Of a stretch of DNA of 64,000 nucleotides, positions 46,044 through 54,160 are shown piece after piece. This DNA comes from Alterirhizorhabdus solaris (GTDB lineage: Bacteria; Pseudomonadota; Alphaproteobacteria; Sphingomonadales; Sphingomonadaceae): contig NZ_VNIM01000006.1 of the NCBI RefSeq assembly GCF_007785815.1, positions 1 through 64,000 of the forward strand, read 5' to 3'. The stretch's first letter is position 1; each line of letters opens with the position of its first letter. The notes below the pieces were generated by a model. That model was not told where the DNA came from, did not search any database, and was given only the letters and a program-made list of their open reading frames with translations. Position numbers and translations under genes: made by a program.

Positions 46044-48443
46044 ATGACGGGGACACATGCACGGACGATGACGCTGCTGCTGGCGGGCGTCGCCTTCGTG
46101 CCCTATGCGGCGCTCGCGCAGGAAGCCGCCCCGCCCGCACCCGCAACGGCCGTGGCCCCGGAGGTCGCAGCGGCACCGGCGTCCGCAGCGGATACCGGCG
46201 AGATCGTCGTCACCGCGCGCTTCCGCACCGAATCGCTCAACAGCGTGCCGATCGCGATCACCGCGCTGCGCGGCGATTCGCTGGCCGAGAAGAACCTTAA
46301 CAACCTGCAGGATATCGCCGCGATCGTGCCGACCGTGGATTTCCGCGCCGGCGCGTCGAACAAGGATCGCACGATCTTCATCCGCGGCATCGGCACGGTC
46401 ACCACCTCGCCCGGCGTCGAATCCTCCGTCTCCACCGTGGTGGACGGCGTGGTGCTGGTGCGGCCGGGGCAGCAGACGCTGGATCTGGGCGAGATCGACC
46501 GGGTGGAGGTACTGCGCGGGCCGCAGGGCACGCTGTTCGGCAAGAACGCCTCGGCCGGCGTCATCAACATCGTGACGAAGGCGCCGACCGACACCGACTA
46601 CGGCCATGCCGAGGCCGGCTATTACGAGGGCGGCGAATATCGCCTCAAGGCCACCGTCTCCGGCCCGATCGTGCCGGGCAAGCTCGATTACCTGCTCTCG
46701 GGCCTCGCCGGCGGGTGGAAGGGCAACGTGCGCGATCTGGCCAGCGACAGCCGGGTGAACGGGTACTTCCGGCGCGGCGTGCGCGGCAAGCTGCGCTGGA
46801 CGCCGACCGAGACGCTCTCCGTCACCGCCGCCGCCGACTATCTGTACCAGCGCGACGACGTGCCGACCGGCGTGGCCGCCTCCACCGGGCGGCGGGCCTA
46901 TCCCACGGGCGCATTCACCAACTCGGCCGTGCTGCCGGCCTATCTCGCCGCGCAGGGCATCACCGCCTCGCCCTCCAACCGCACGATCCGCTCCAGCTTC
47001 GTCAGCGAGGTGCGCGACAAAAATTACGGCGGTTCCGTCACCCCCGATCTGGAGCTGGGCGGCTTTACCCTCACCTCGATCACCGCCTATCGCGAGTGGA
47101 AGAACCGCCAGCATCAGGATCAGGACAATTTCGCCGAACTGGCCGACGGCCAGCCGCCGCTGGGCATCCCGCAGGGCGAGGATCGCGGCACCGTCGATTT
47201 CAACCAGTTCTCGCAGGAGCTGCGGCTGACCTCGCCGAAGGGCGGCTTCCTCGATTACGTGCTGGGCGCCTATTACCTGCGCGCCCGGACCGACGAGACG
47301 TACCGCCGCGACATCCGCCAGAACCTGGCGACGGCGAACCTGCCGGGGCGCACGGCGGTGGTGATCCCCTATTGCCTCGGCGAGGCGCTGGCCCGGCACG
47401 ATTGCGGCGTGGCCGACTACGGCATCGTCTCGAAGAACTACTCGCTGTTCGGCGAGGCGAACCTGAACTTCACCCCGGCGTTCCGCGCGATCGCCGGCGG
47501 GCGGCTGATCCACGACCGGCTGAGCAGCTACCACAACCGCATCTCCACCGCGGGCTTCGCCGCCGGCTCCACGATCAACGGCGACGTGCCGGCGATCCAG
47601 CCGAACCACAGCAGCACGGGCAGCACCAGCCGCACCGATTTCAGCGCCCGCGCCGGCCTGCAATACGACATCACGCCGGACGTGAACGCCTACGCCACCT
47701 ATTCGCGCGGCTACAAGGGGCAGGCGTACAACGTGTTCTTCAACATGCGCAGCTTCGACGAGGCGCCGCTGAAGCCGGAAACCTCGAACAGCTACGAGAT
47801 CGGCTTCAAGGGCAGCGCGCTCGATCGCCGGGTCAATTTCGCGCTGGCCGGCTACATCACCAAGTTCGACAATTTCCAGGCCAATTTCAGTGATTTCGTC
47901 AACGGCGCGGTGCTGACCCGGCTCATCAACGCCGGCAAGGTCTCCACCCGCGGGGTGGAAGGCGACATCTCCGTCCGGCCGGTCGATCCGCTCGCGCTGT
48001 CGTTCGCCTTCGCCCGTACCGATGCGCGGGTGGACAGCTTCATCTGCCCGGCGGGCGCGTCGGCCAACTGCAATATCGACGGCCAGCCGCTGCCCTTCTC
48101 GCAGAAGTGGAAGCTGCACGGCGAGGGCACCTACACCGTGCCGCTGGGCGGCGATTACGGGCTGGAACTGAACACCGATTATACGTGGAAATCGAAGACC
48201 CAGTATCAACTGGATCAGCGGCCCGACACGATCCAGCCCGCCTACGGCATATGGAACGCCTCGATCGCGCTGGTCGGCAAGGGCGATGCCGGCGCGTGGC
48301 AGATCCGCGCGGTGGTGAAGAACATCGCCGACAGGAACTACTCCTCCTTTCTGCTGCAGAGCGGCGCGGGCAACGGTCTGGTCCGCTTCGTGCCGCGCGA
48401 TGCCGCACGTTACTTCGGGGTGAACGTCGCGACCGATTTCTGA
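46044..48443 (+). CDS. TonB-dependent outer-membrane receptor
   Basis: This is a 799-residue receptor: signal peptide ending ALAQ near 26, an Ala/Pro-rich spacer, TonB-box-like EIVVTAR, plug (SVPIAITALRGDSL, VEVLRGPQGTLFGKNASAGVINIVTKAP) and a barrel ending in YFGVNVATDF. This is the standard form of sphingomonad iron/organic-ligand receptors. It follows the sulfatase gene by 66 bases and may admit a sulfated compound. The gap contains AT-rich sequence (TCTTTACAACC, TAGATTTAA) that could serve as its own promoter. Confidence 0.92.
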   Translation: MTGTHARTMTLLLAGVAFVPYAALAQEAAPPAPATAVAPEVAAAPASAADTGEIVVTARFRTESLNSVPIAITALRGDSLAEKNLNNLQDIAAIVPTVDFRAGASNKDRTIFIRGIGTVTTSPGVESSVSTVVDGVVLVRPGQQTLDLGEIDRVEVLRGPQGTLFGKNASAGVINIVTKAPTDTDYGHAEAGYYEGGEYRLKATVSGPIVPGKLDYLLSGLAGGWKGNVRDLASDSRVNGYFRRGVRGKLRWTPTETLSVTAAADYLYQRDDVPTGVAASTGRRAYPTGAFTNSAVLPAYLAAQGITASPSNRTIRSSFVSEVRDKNYGGSVTPDLELGGFTLTSITAYREWKNRQHQDQDNFAELADGQPPLGIPQGEDRGTVDFNQFSQELRLTSPKGGFLDYVLGAYYLRARTDETYRRDIRQNLATANLPGRTAVVIPYCLGEALARHDCGVADYGIVSKNYSLFGEANLNFTPAFRAIAGGRLIHDRLSSYHNRISTAGFAAGSTINGDVPAIQPNHSSTGSTSRTDFSARAGLQYDITPDVNAYATYSRGYKGQAYNVFFNMRSFDEAPLKPETSNSYEIGFKGSALDRRVNFALAGYITKFDNFQANFSDFVNGAVLTRLINAGKVSTRGVEGDISVRPVDPLALSFAFARTDARVDSFICPAGASANCNIDGQPLPFSQKWKLHGEGTYTVPLGGDYGLELNTDYTWKSKTQYQLDQRPDTIQPAYGIWNASIALVGKGDAGAWQIRAVVKNIADRNYSSFLLQSGAGNGLVRFVPRDAARYFGVNVATDF

Positions 48444-48545
48444 TCTGGCAACCCCGGGGGGACATTGGCCTCCCCCCTTGACCCCCGCCCCGCGCTGAAC
48501 GACAGCGACGCCGCCGGATGGGGCCGGCGAATATAGGGGGAAATT

Positions 48546-49163
48546 ATGAGGGGAATCGGAACGTTACGCCTCGCCGGCACGATCGGCATTCTGTTGTCCG
48601 GACCGGCCGTCGCGGCGGCGGTCGACGCACCGGTGGCGGCCGCCGTTTCTTCGCCGGTCGCCGTCACGTCGCCGGCCGAGGCCGCGCCGCCCCCGCTCAT
48701 CGCCACGCTGCGACCGGCACCGGCGGCGGGCGAGATGATGGTGCTGCCGGCGAACACCGAATTCCTGTTGACGCTGGACCGCGATCTCAATTCCAAGAAG
48801 ATCCGGCAGGGCGAGACCTTTCCGCTCATCGTCACCAGCGACGTGATGCTCGGCGACTATGTCGTCATTCCGCGCGGCACGCCGGCGACGGGCGAAGTGA
48901 CGTACCGCACCGGCAAGGGCGCGTTCGGCAAATCGGCCAAGATGGAGATCGACCTGCGCTCGATCGACCTGAGCGGCCGGCACATCCCGATCCAGGGCCA
49001 TTACCGCGAGGAAGGCAGCGGCAACACCGGCGCCACGGTCGGCACCGCGGTCGCCGCCGGGCCGTTCGCCGTGTTCGTGACGGGGCGCAGCGCGATCTTC
49101 CGTCAGGGTCGCGAATTGCGCGTGAAGACCAGCGAGGACATTCAGGTCGCGCTGGCCCGATAG
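48546..49163 (+). CDS. Exported protein of unknown function
   Basis: I do not recognise a named family for this 205-residue protein. A signal peptide (residues 1-24) and an Ala/Pro/Val-rich spacer precede a conserved domain: VLPANTEFLLTLDRDLNSKKIRQGETFPLIV, DYVVIPRGTPATGEV, KGAFGKSAKMEIDLRSIDLSG. It ends with a glycine-rich segment that may insert in or touch a membrane. I have seen this arrangement in other sphingomonad proteins without a function. GGGGGAAATT precedes the ATG. Confidence 0.65.
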   Translation: MRGIGTLRLAGTIGILLSGPAVAAAVDAPVAAAVSSPVAVTSPAEAAPPPLIATLRPAPAAGEMMVLPANTEFLLTLDRDLNSKKIRQGETFPLIVTSDVMLGDYVVIPRGTPATGEVTYRTGKGAFGKSAKMEIDLRSIDLSGRHIPIQGHYREEGSGNTGATVGTAVAAGPFAVFVTGRSAIFRQGRELRVKTSEDIQVALAR

Positions 49164-49261
49164 GCATCGACGCTCGGGTGGCGCCGCATCCGATCGTGCG
49201 ATCGTGCGATCGCGACGATGCTGGCCGCCGCCCCGGCCGCGCCCGCACCGGCTGTGGCGAG

Positions 49262-49511
49262 AGGCCGCGTCAGGCGATCTCGCTGGCCATCGCGCTCGGC
49301 GGCGGCGACATCGGCCAGGCGCTGCGCGTGGCAGCGGTGATCGACACGCATGTGCCGGCCGAAGCGTGCTGGTATCTCCATTACGTCGGTTGCGTGCCCG
49401 ACCGGCGACGGCAGGGGCTGGGCAGTGACCGCCGAATGGCACGTGCCGCCCGATGGCTCACGCTTCTGGTCGCTGCGGCGGCCAGCGGGGTGCGGCGCGG
49501 TCGGCGATTGA
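49262..49511 (+). pseudogene. Decayed GNAT acetyltransferase remnant
   Basis: One frame reads PAEACWYLHYVGCVPDRRRQGLGS, the substrate strand and acetyl-CoA loop of a GNAT protein. Right after it the next frame reads VTAEWHVPPDGSRFWSLRRP and stops at TGA 49509, the usual C-terminus of the same family. The helix and strand that should lie between them are missing, and the N-terminus is short. This is best read as an acetyltransferase gene with an internal deletion plus frameshift. An imperfect tandem repeat of GATCGTGC (49192-49212) lies just upstream. Confidence 0.55.
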
Positions 49512-49564
49512 CATCGCGCCGGCTTTGCGACCACCCCGGCCAGGCTAACGATGCGATCGGGGGC

Positions 49565-50854
49565 ATGATGATCCGGCGACTTCTTCTCTGCCTTGCGCTG
49601 CTGATCCCGATGGTCTCCGCCAGCGCCGATGAGGGTCGCCCGGGCCGCCCCGAAAACGGCCGCAAGGTGGCGCTGATCATCGCCAACGCCGGCTATGCCA
49701 ACGCCACCCGGCTTGGCAACCCGCCCAACGATGCGCGGATCGTGGCGGCGGCGGCGCAGCGGGCGGGTTTCGAATCGGTCACGCTCGCCCCCGATCTCGG
49801 CCTCGTCGCCTTCCAGAACGCACTGCGGACGTTTCGCGCCAAGGCGGCCGGGGCGGCGATCGCGATGATCTATTACGCCGGCCACGGCATCGAGGGGTCG
49901 GGGAAGAACTGGCTGATCCCGGTCGATGCGAAGCTCTCGTCCGATCTCGACCTGTCGTACGAGGCGATCGAGCTGGACCGGGTGATGGAGGCGATCTCGG
50001 GCGCGCAGGTGCGGATGGTGATCCTCGATGCCTGCCGCAACAACCCGTTCGGGCGATCGTGGCGCGGCGGCACGCGTGCGGTGACGCGCGGGCTGGGCGG
50101 GGTGGAGGTGGACGACGTGCTGGTGATCTACGCCGCCGCCCCCGGGCAGACGGCGAGCGACGGGACCGGCGGCAACTCTCCCTTCGCGCTGTCGCTGTCG
50201 CGCCGGCTGGTGCAGCCTGACCTGCCGATCCAGTTGCTCGGCGGGCTGGTGCGCGACGACGTTCTCGCCTCCACCAACGGGCAGCAGCGGCCGTTCATCA
50301 GCGCCAGCATCACCGGCACGCCGGTCTATCTCGTCGCCCGCTCGCCCGGCGCCGGCGGCACGACAGCGTCCGCCCCGTCGGTCGACGGCGCCACGCTGGA
50401 TGCGCTGGCCTGGCAGGGGGCGGTCGGCGCCGGCAGCCGGGAAGCGTTCGAGGAGTATCGCCGGCAATTCCCGCGCGGACGGTTCGCCGCGCTGGCCGAG
50501 CAGAACATCGCCCGCATCGGCCGCGCCAACGCGGGTGGCGGCACCGCCTCGGCCGACGCCGTCGGCCCGCCGGGCTCCAGCGGCATCGCGCCGCGCCTGC
50601 TCGTGCCGGACAGTTCGCGGCGGGCGATCGCCCGGTCCGAACTGACGGCGCTCTCCGCCGGCGAGCTGCGCATCGCCCGCAACGAGATCTATGCGCGCCA
50701 CGGGCGGCTGTTCACCGCGCCCGATCTGGAACGCTATTTCAGCCGCTTCCCCTGGTATCGGCCGAAGCCCGCCGCCACGGTCGCGCTGAGCGAGGTGGAG
50801 GAGCAGAACGTGATCCTGATGCAGCAGGAGGAGGCGGCACGCGGCGGCCGGTGA
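49565..50854 (+). CDS. Exported caspase-like protease with YARHG domain
   Basis: This 429-residue protein has a signal peptide (1-22), a caspase p20-type domain with the catalytic His107 in YYAGHG and Cys157 in LDACRNNPF, an SPFA segment, a linker with a short repeat-like region (about 290-340), and a C-terminal YARHG domain (NEIYARHGRLF, residues about 375-385). Bacterial orthocaspases of this kind cleave after basic residues; YARHG is thought to act outside the cytoplasm. The next gene overlaps its end if read from GTG 50851. Confidence 0.88.
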   Translation: MMIRRLLLCLALLIPMVSASADEGRPGRPENGRKVALIIANAGYANATRLGNPPNDARIVAAAAQRAGFESVTLAPDLGLVAFQNALRTFRAKAAGAAIAMIYYAGHGIEGSGKNWLIPVDAKLSSDLDLSYEAIELDRVMEAISGAQVRMVILDACRNNPFGRSWRGGTRAVTRGLGGVEVDDVLVIYAAAPGQTASDGTGGNSPFALSLSRRLVQPDLPIQLLGGLVRDDVLASTNGQQRPFISASITGTPVYLVARSPGAGGTTASAPSVDGATLDALAWQGAVGAGSREAFEEYRRQFPRGRFAALAEQNIARIGRANAGGGTASADAVGPPGSSGIAPRLLVPDSSRRAIARSELTALSAGELRIARNEIYARHGRLFTAPDLERYFSRFPWYRPKPAATVALSEVEEQNVILMQQEEAARGGR

Positions 50855-50907
50855 GCCGCCCGGCGTCGCGGCTTGCCACCGGCGGCGGTGCCGCTATCCC
50901 CGGCCGG

Positions 50908-51435
50908 ATGCCCGCCCCGCCCGCCATCGACCATATGGACCTGCCGGCGCTGCTGGCCGCGATCGCCTCGACCGAGCCGGCACCGGGGGCCGGCGCGGCG
51001 GGTGCCGTGGCGCTCGCTTTGGGGGTGGCCTGCGCGCGCAAGGCACTGCGGATCAGCGCGCGGCATCATCCGGCGGATGCATCGCTGCGTGCGGCGGACA
51101 CGCATCTCGTCACGCTGGGCGAGGAGGCGCTGGCACAGGGACAAGGCGATGCGCGGGATTTCACTGCGTTGCTGGAAGCGATGCGGCTGCCCCATCACGA
51201 TGCCGCCGGGCACGCCGCCCGCACCGCCGCGATCGACCGCGCCACGGCGGCGCTGCGCGATACGACCGAACGGCTGGTGGGGCTGTGCGACGCGGCCACG
51301 CTGCGGCTGGAGGGGGTAGCCGCCCGTGCCGAGGGGATCGTGACGGGTGACGTGGACGCGGCCCGCGCGCTGATCGCCGCGGCCCGCGCGATCCACGCCG
51401 CCAACCTCGCGGAATTGGATCAGGCGCGGGGCTGA
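50908..51435 (+). CDS. Cyclodeaminase/cyclohydrolase (FtcD-C-like) family protein
   Basis: The 175-residue helical protein matches the formiminotransferase-cyclodeaminase C-terminal family: PAPGAGAAGAVALALGVACARKAL near the start is its hallmark, followed by EALAQGQGDARDFTALLEAMRLP and long amphipathic helices. Stand-alone members may act on folate derivatives, but several have lost activity. A GTG at 50851 overlaps the caspase gene stop; the ATG at 50908 gives a more usual N-terminus. Link to the caspase gene is positional only. Confidence 0.75.
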   Translation: MPAPPAIDHMDLPALLAAIASTEPAPGAGAAGAVALALGVACARKALRISARHHPADASLRAADTHLVTLGEEALAQGQGDARDFTALLEAMRLPHHDAAGHAARTAAIDRATAALRDTTERLVGLCDAATLRLEGVAARAEGIVTGDVDAARALIAAARAIHAANLAELDQARG

Positions 51436-51562
51436 AGGCCGGCGCGCGGGCAACAGTGGATCGGCGGCGCGATACCAGGAAACGCGCGCGAGGCGCCTCC
51501 CCCCTGACGCGCGTGCCGGATGCCGGGCCGCCCGGCATCCGGCGACCCCCGAAAGGCCCGCT

Positions 51563-52135
51563 TCAAGGCTGCGTCGCGACAGCCCGCCACGCGTCGATCG
51601 CCGCCCAGCCGTGCACGCCCAGCCGCCGCCAGCGCGCCTCACTCATCCCGCCGAGCGCCACCACCGGCGCCGTCGCCCGCCGCGCCAGCCGCGCCAGCCC
51701 GAGGGGGCCGAGCGTGGCGGCGCCGGGGTGCGATCGCGTGGCGAAGACGGGCGAGACGAACAGCAGGTCCGCCCCTCGCGCCGCCGCCAGTTCGCGCGCG
51801 CCGTGCACGGGCACCGTCCGGAGCAGCCGGGCAGGTGCGCGGTGCGGGGGGCGGCCGTGCGCGCCGTCCGCGCCCCACGCCAGCGCCTGTCGCGGCGGCC
51901 CGGCCAGCACCAGCACCAGCCGCCGCCGCCGCGTGATGGCGCGCACCCGGTCGAACAGCACGCGGCGGGCGGGCATAGGGGTGGCATAGTGGCGGAAGAC
52001 CACGCCCGCCCCGCGCGGCAACCGTGCCAGTGCCGACCACAACGCCTCGCCCAGCCGCTCGTCCGTCATCAGCCAGCGGGTCGGCAGCGGGCGTTTCGAC
52101 AGGTGTTGCACAGGCGGAGGTTGGCGGCGCTTCAT
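51563..52135 (-). CDS. ThiE/TenI-like thiamine phosphate synthase family protein
   Basis: This 190-residue TIM-barrel protein resembles thiamine phosphate synthase/TenI: LFVSPVFATRSHPGAATLG and VVALGGMSEARWRRL match the pyrophosphate and phosphate loops. The N-terminal half is degenerate and Arg-rich, and the metal-binding Asp residues of true ThiE are not evident, so it may be a TenI-type or non-thiamine member. Its start is 22 bases from the divergent YggS start, so the two promoters must overlap coding sequence. Confidence 0.75.
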   Translation of the reverse strand: MKRRQPPPVQHLSKRPLPTRWLMTDERLGEALWSALARLPRGAGVVFRHYATPMPARRVLFDRVRAITRRRRLVLVLAGPPRQALAWGADGAHGRPPHRAPARLLRTVPVHGARELAAARGADLLFVSPVFATRSHPGAATLGPLGLARLARRATAPVVALGGMSEARWRRLGVHGWAAIDAWRAVATQP

Positions 52136-52150
52136 GCCGCCGCCTATAGC
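52121..52150 (+). promoter_or_regulatory. Putative leaderless promoter of the YggS gene
   Basis: TTGGCG (52121-52126), 18 bases, then TATAGC (52145-52150) puts the expected transcription start at or next to the A of the ATG at 52158. No ribosome binding site precedes that ATG, which agrees with a leaderless mRNA. The -35 box lies in the first codons of the divergent gene. Confidence 0.45.
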
Positions 52151-52157
52151 AAGCCGC

Positions 52158-52868
52158 ATGACCAGCCCGAACCCCGATCCCGCCGTTCCCGCCGACGACG
52201 CCGCCGGCGATCACTTGGCCACCCCGCTGGAAGGCGTGCGCGCCGCCATCGCCCGCGCCGCCGGCCTCGCCGGGCGCGGGGCGGACACGGTGGAACTGAT
52301 CGCCGTCTCCAAGACCCGCACGGCGGAGGAGATCGCACCGCTGATCGCCGCCGGCCAGCGCAGCTTCGGCGAGAATCGCGTGCAGGAGGCGGAGGGCAAG
52401 TGGCCCGCCCTTCGCGCCACCACACCCGGTCTGCGGTTGCACCTTGTCGGCCAGTTGCAATCGAACAAGGCGGAGGCGGCGGTGGCGCTGTTCGACGTGA
52501 TCCACGCGGTCGATCGCCCCTCGCTGGTGAAGGCGCTGGCCGCCGCGATCGCGAAGACGGGGCGGACGCCGGAATGCTTCGTGCAGGTGAACATCGGCGA
52601 GGAAGCGCAGAAGGGCGGCTGCGCGATATCCGACCTGCCCGGCCTGCTCGATACCGCGCGCGACGCCGGCCTGCCGATCGCCGGGCTGATGGCGGTGCCA
52701 CCCGCCGATACCGAGGCCGCCCCTTATTTCGCGCTGCTGGCCAAGCTGGCGCGCGACCATGCCCTGCCCGGCCTCAGCATGGGCATGTCCGGCGATTACG
52801 AGACGGCGGTGATGCTTGGCGCCACCTGCGTGCGGGTGGGCACCGCGCTGTTCGGCGACCGGGCGTGA
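52158..52868 (+). CDS. YggS-family PLP homeostasis protein
   Basis: The 236-residue protein binds pyridoxal phosphate and buffers its level; it is not known to be an enzyme. The PLP lysine is Lys52 in IAVSKT, and GENRVQEAEGKW, LHLVGQLQSNK, VNIGEEAQKGG, GLSMGMSGDYETAV and VRVGTALFG are all characteristic. The N-terminus is about 20 residues longer than in the E. coli protein. It starts without a visible ribosome site (see promoter at 52121). Confidence 0.93.
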   Translation: MTSPNPDPAVPADDAAGDHLATPLEGVRAAIARAAGLAGRGADTVELIAVSKTRTAEEIAPLIAAGQRSFGENRVQEAEGKWPALRATTPGLRLHLVGQLQSNKAEAAVALFDVIHAVDRPSLVKALAAAIAKTGRTPECFVQVNIGEEAQKGGCAISDLPGLLDTARDAGLPIAGLMAVPPADTEAAPYFALLAKLARDHALPGLSMGMSGDYETAVMLGATCVRVGTALFGDRA

Positions 52869-52896
52869 GCCTGGCCATCGGGCGGGAGGCACGGGC

Positions 52897-54147
52897 GTGA
52901 GCCGCTGGTCGTGGATCCTGAAACGGATCATCCAGCAGATCTGGTTCCGCGCGGCGCTCCTCAGCCTGCTCAGCGTGGCGCTGGCGGTGCTGGTGGGCGT
53001 CATCACGCCATACCTGCCCTACAGGTTCGGCGGCGAGCTGGGGCAGGATGCGGTCGGCACCATCCTCGGTATCATGGCATCGAGCATGCTGGCGGTGACG
53101 ACCTTCTCGCTCACCGCGATGGTAAGCGCCTATTCCTCGGCCACCCAGCTCGCCACGCCGCGCGCCACGCAATTGCTCATCAGCGATCCCACCTCGCAGA
53201 ATGCGCTGTCCACGTTCCTCGGCGCGTTCGTCTTCTCGATCGTCGGTATCATCGGCTTGCAGACCAGCGCCTACGGACACGACGGACGGGTGATCCTGTT
53301 CGGCGCGACGGTGCTGATCGTGGTGCTGGTGGTCGTCACGCTGCTGCGCTGGATCGGCCACATCACCGCCTTCGGCCGCATGGCCGACGTGATCGACCGG
53401 GTGGAGGATGCCGCCAGCCGCGCGATGGCGGCCTTCGCCGCGTCACCGTATCTCGACGGGCGGTCGGCGGTGACGATCCCGGACAGCGCGGTTGCGTTGC
53501 GCGCGGAGACGACCGGCTATGTCAGCCACGTCGATGTCGCCACACTCGGGCGGATCGCAGATCGGGCCGGCTGGACGGTGCATGTCACCGCGCTGCCCGG
53601 TGCGCTGGTGCATCCCGCGCGCGACCTGATGCGGATCGAAGGCGCGCCCGATGACACGCAGCGCGCCGCGCTGATTGCCGCCTTCACGATCGAGCGGCAT
53701 CGCAATTTCGATCAGGATCCCCGGCTTGGCCTGATCGCACTGTCCGAGATCGCCAGTCGCGCTCTTTCGCCGGCGGTCAACGACCCGGGCACCGCGATCG
53801 AGGTGCTGAACGCCCTGCTGCGCGTGCTGCTCTGCCTGCCCGCCGACGTGCCCGACGCGGCCGAGGCGGCATCACGCCTCCCCGTTCACCTGCCCCGCCC
53901 TACCGTGGAGGAGATGCTGACCGACGCCTTCCGCCCGATCCTGCGCGACGGCGCCCAGGAAATCGAGGTGACGATCCGGCTGACCGCCACGCTGGCCGCG
54001 CTCCATGAAGCGCTGCCGGATGCACGCGCGCCGATCCGCGCGCTGGCCGATCACACCGCCGTTCGGGCACGGCGGGTGATGGACGATCCCGACGATCTGG
54101 CCGCGTTCGAGCAGGCGCACGACAAGGCGTGGCCGGCGGGCGCCTGA
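52897..54147 (+). CDS. DUF2254 membrane protein
   Basis: This 416-residue protein has about four transmembrane helices in the first 165 residues (ALLSLLSVALAVLVGVI, ILGIMASSMLAVTTFSLTAM, FLGAFVFSIVGIIGL, VLIVVLVVVTLL), a large soluble region with two DUF2254 hallmarks, and the segment DPRLGLIALSEIASRALSPAVNDPGTA. The function is unknown; it resembles a channel-like or mechanosensitive topology but this is speculative. GTG 52897 with GGGAGG upstream is chosen over longer frames. It converges on prfC. Confidence 0.82.
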   Translation: MSRWSWILKRIIQQIWFRAALLSLLSVALAVLVGVITPYLPYRFGGELGQDAVGTILGIMASSMLAVTTFSLTAMVSAYSSATQLATPRATQLLISDPTSQNALSTFLGAFVFSIVGIIGLQTSAYGHDGRVILFGATVLIVVLVVVTLLRWIGHITAFGRMADVIDRVEDAASRAMAAFAASPYLDGRSAVTIPDSAVALRAETTGYVSHVDVATLGRIADRAGWTVHVTALPGALVHPARDLMRIEGAPDDTQRAALIAAFTIERHRNFDQDPRLGLIALSEIASRALSPAVNDPGTAIEVLNALLRVLLCLPADVPDAAEAASRLPVHLPRPTVEEMLTDAFRPILRDGAQEIEVTIRLTATLAALHEALPDARAPIRALADHTAVRARRVMDDPDDLAAFEQAHDKAWPAGA

Positions 54148-54160
54148 ACGGCGTCCGGGG

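Noticed and set aside
46008-48209. Long minus-strand frames opposite the TonB receptors (also 20336-23056)
   Set aside because: They are shadows of receptor genes whose signal peptides, plugs and barrels are clear on the plus strand.
49192-49212. Tandem GATCGTGC units as a regulatory iteron
   Set aside because: Only two and a half short copies in GC-rich DNA; not enough to call an origin or binding array.
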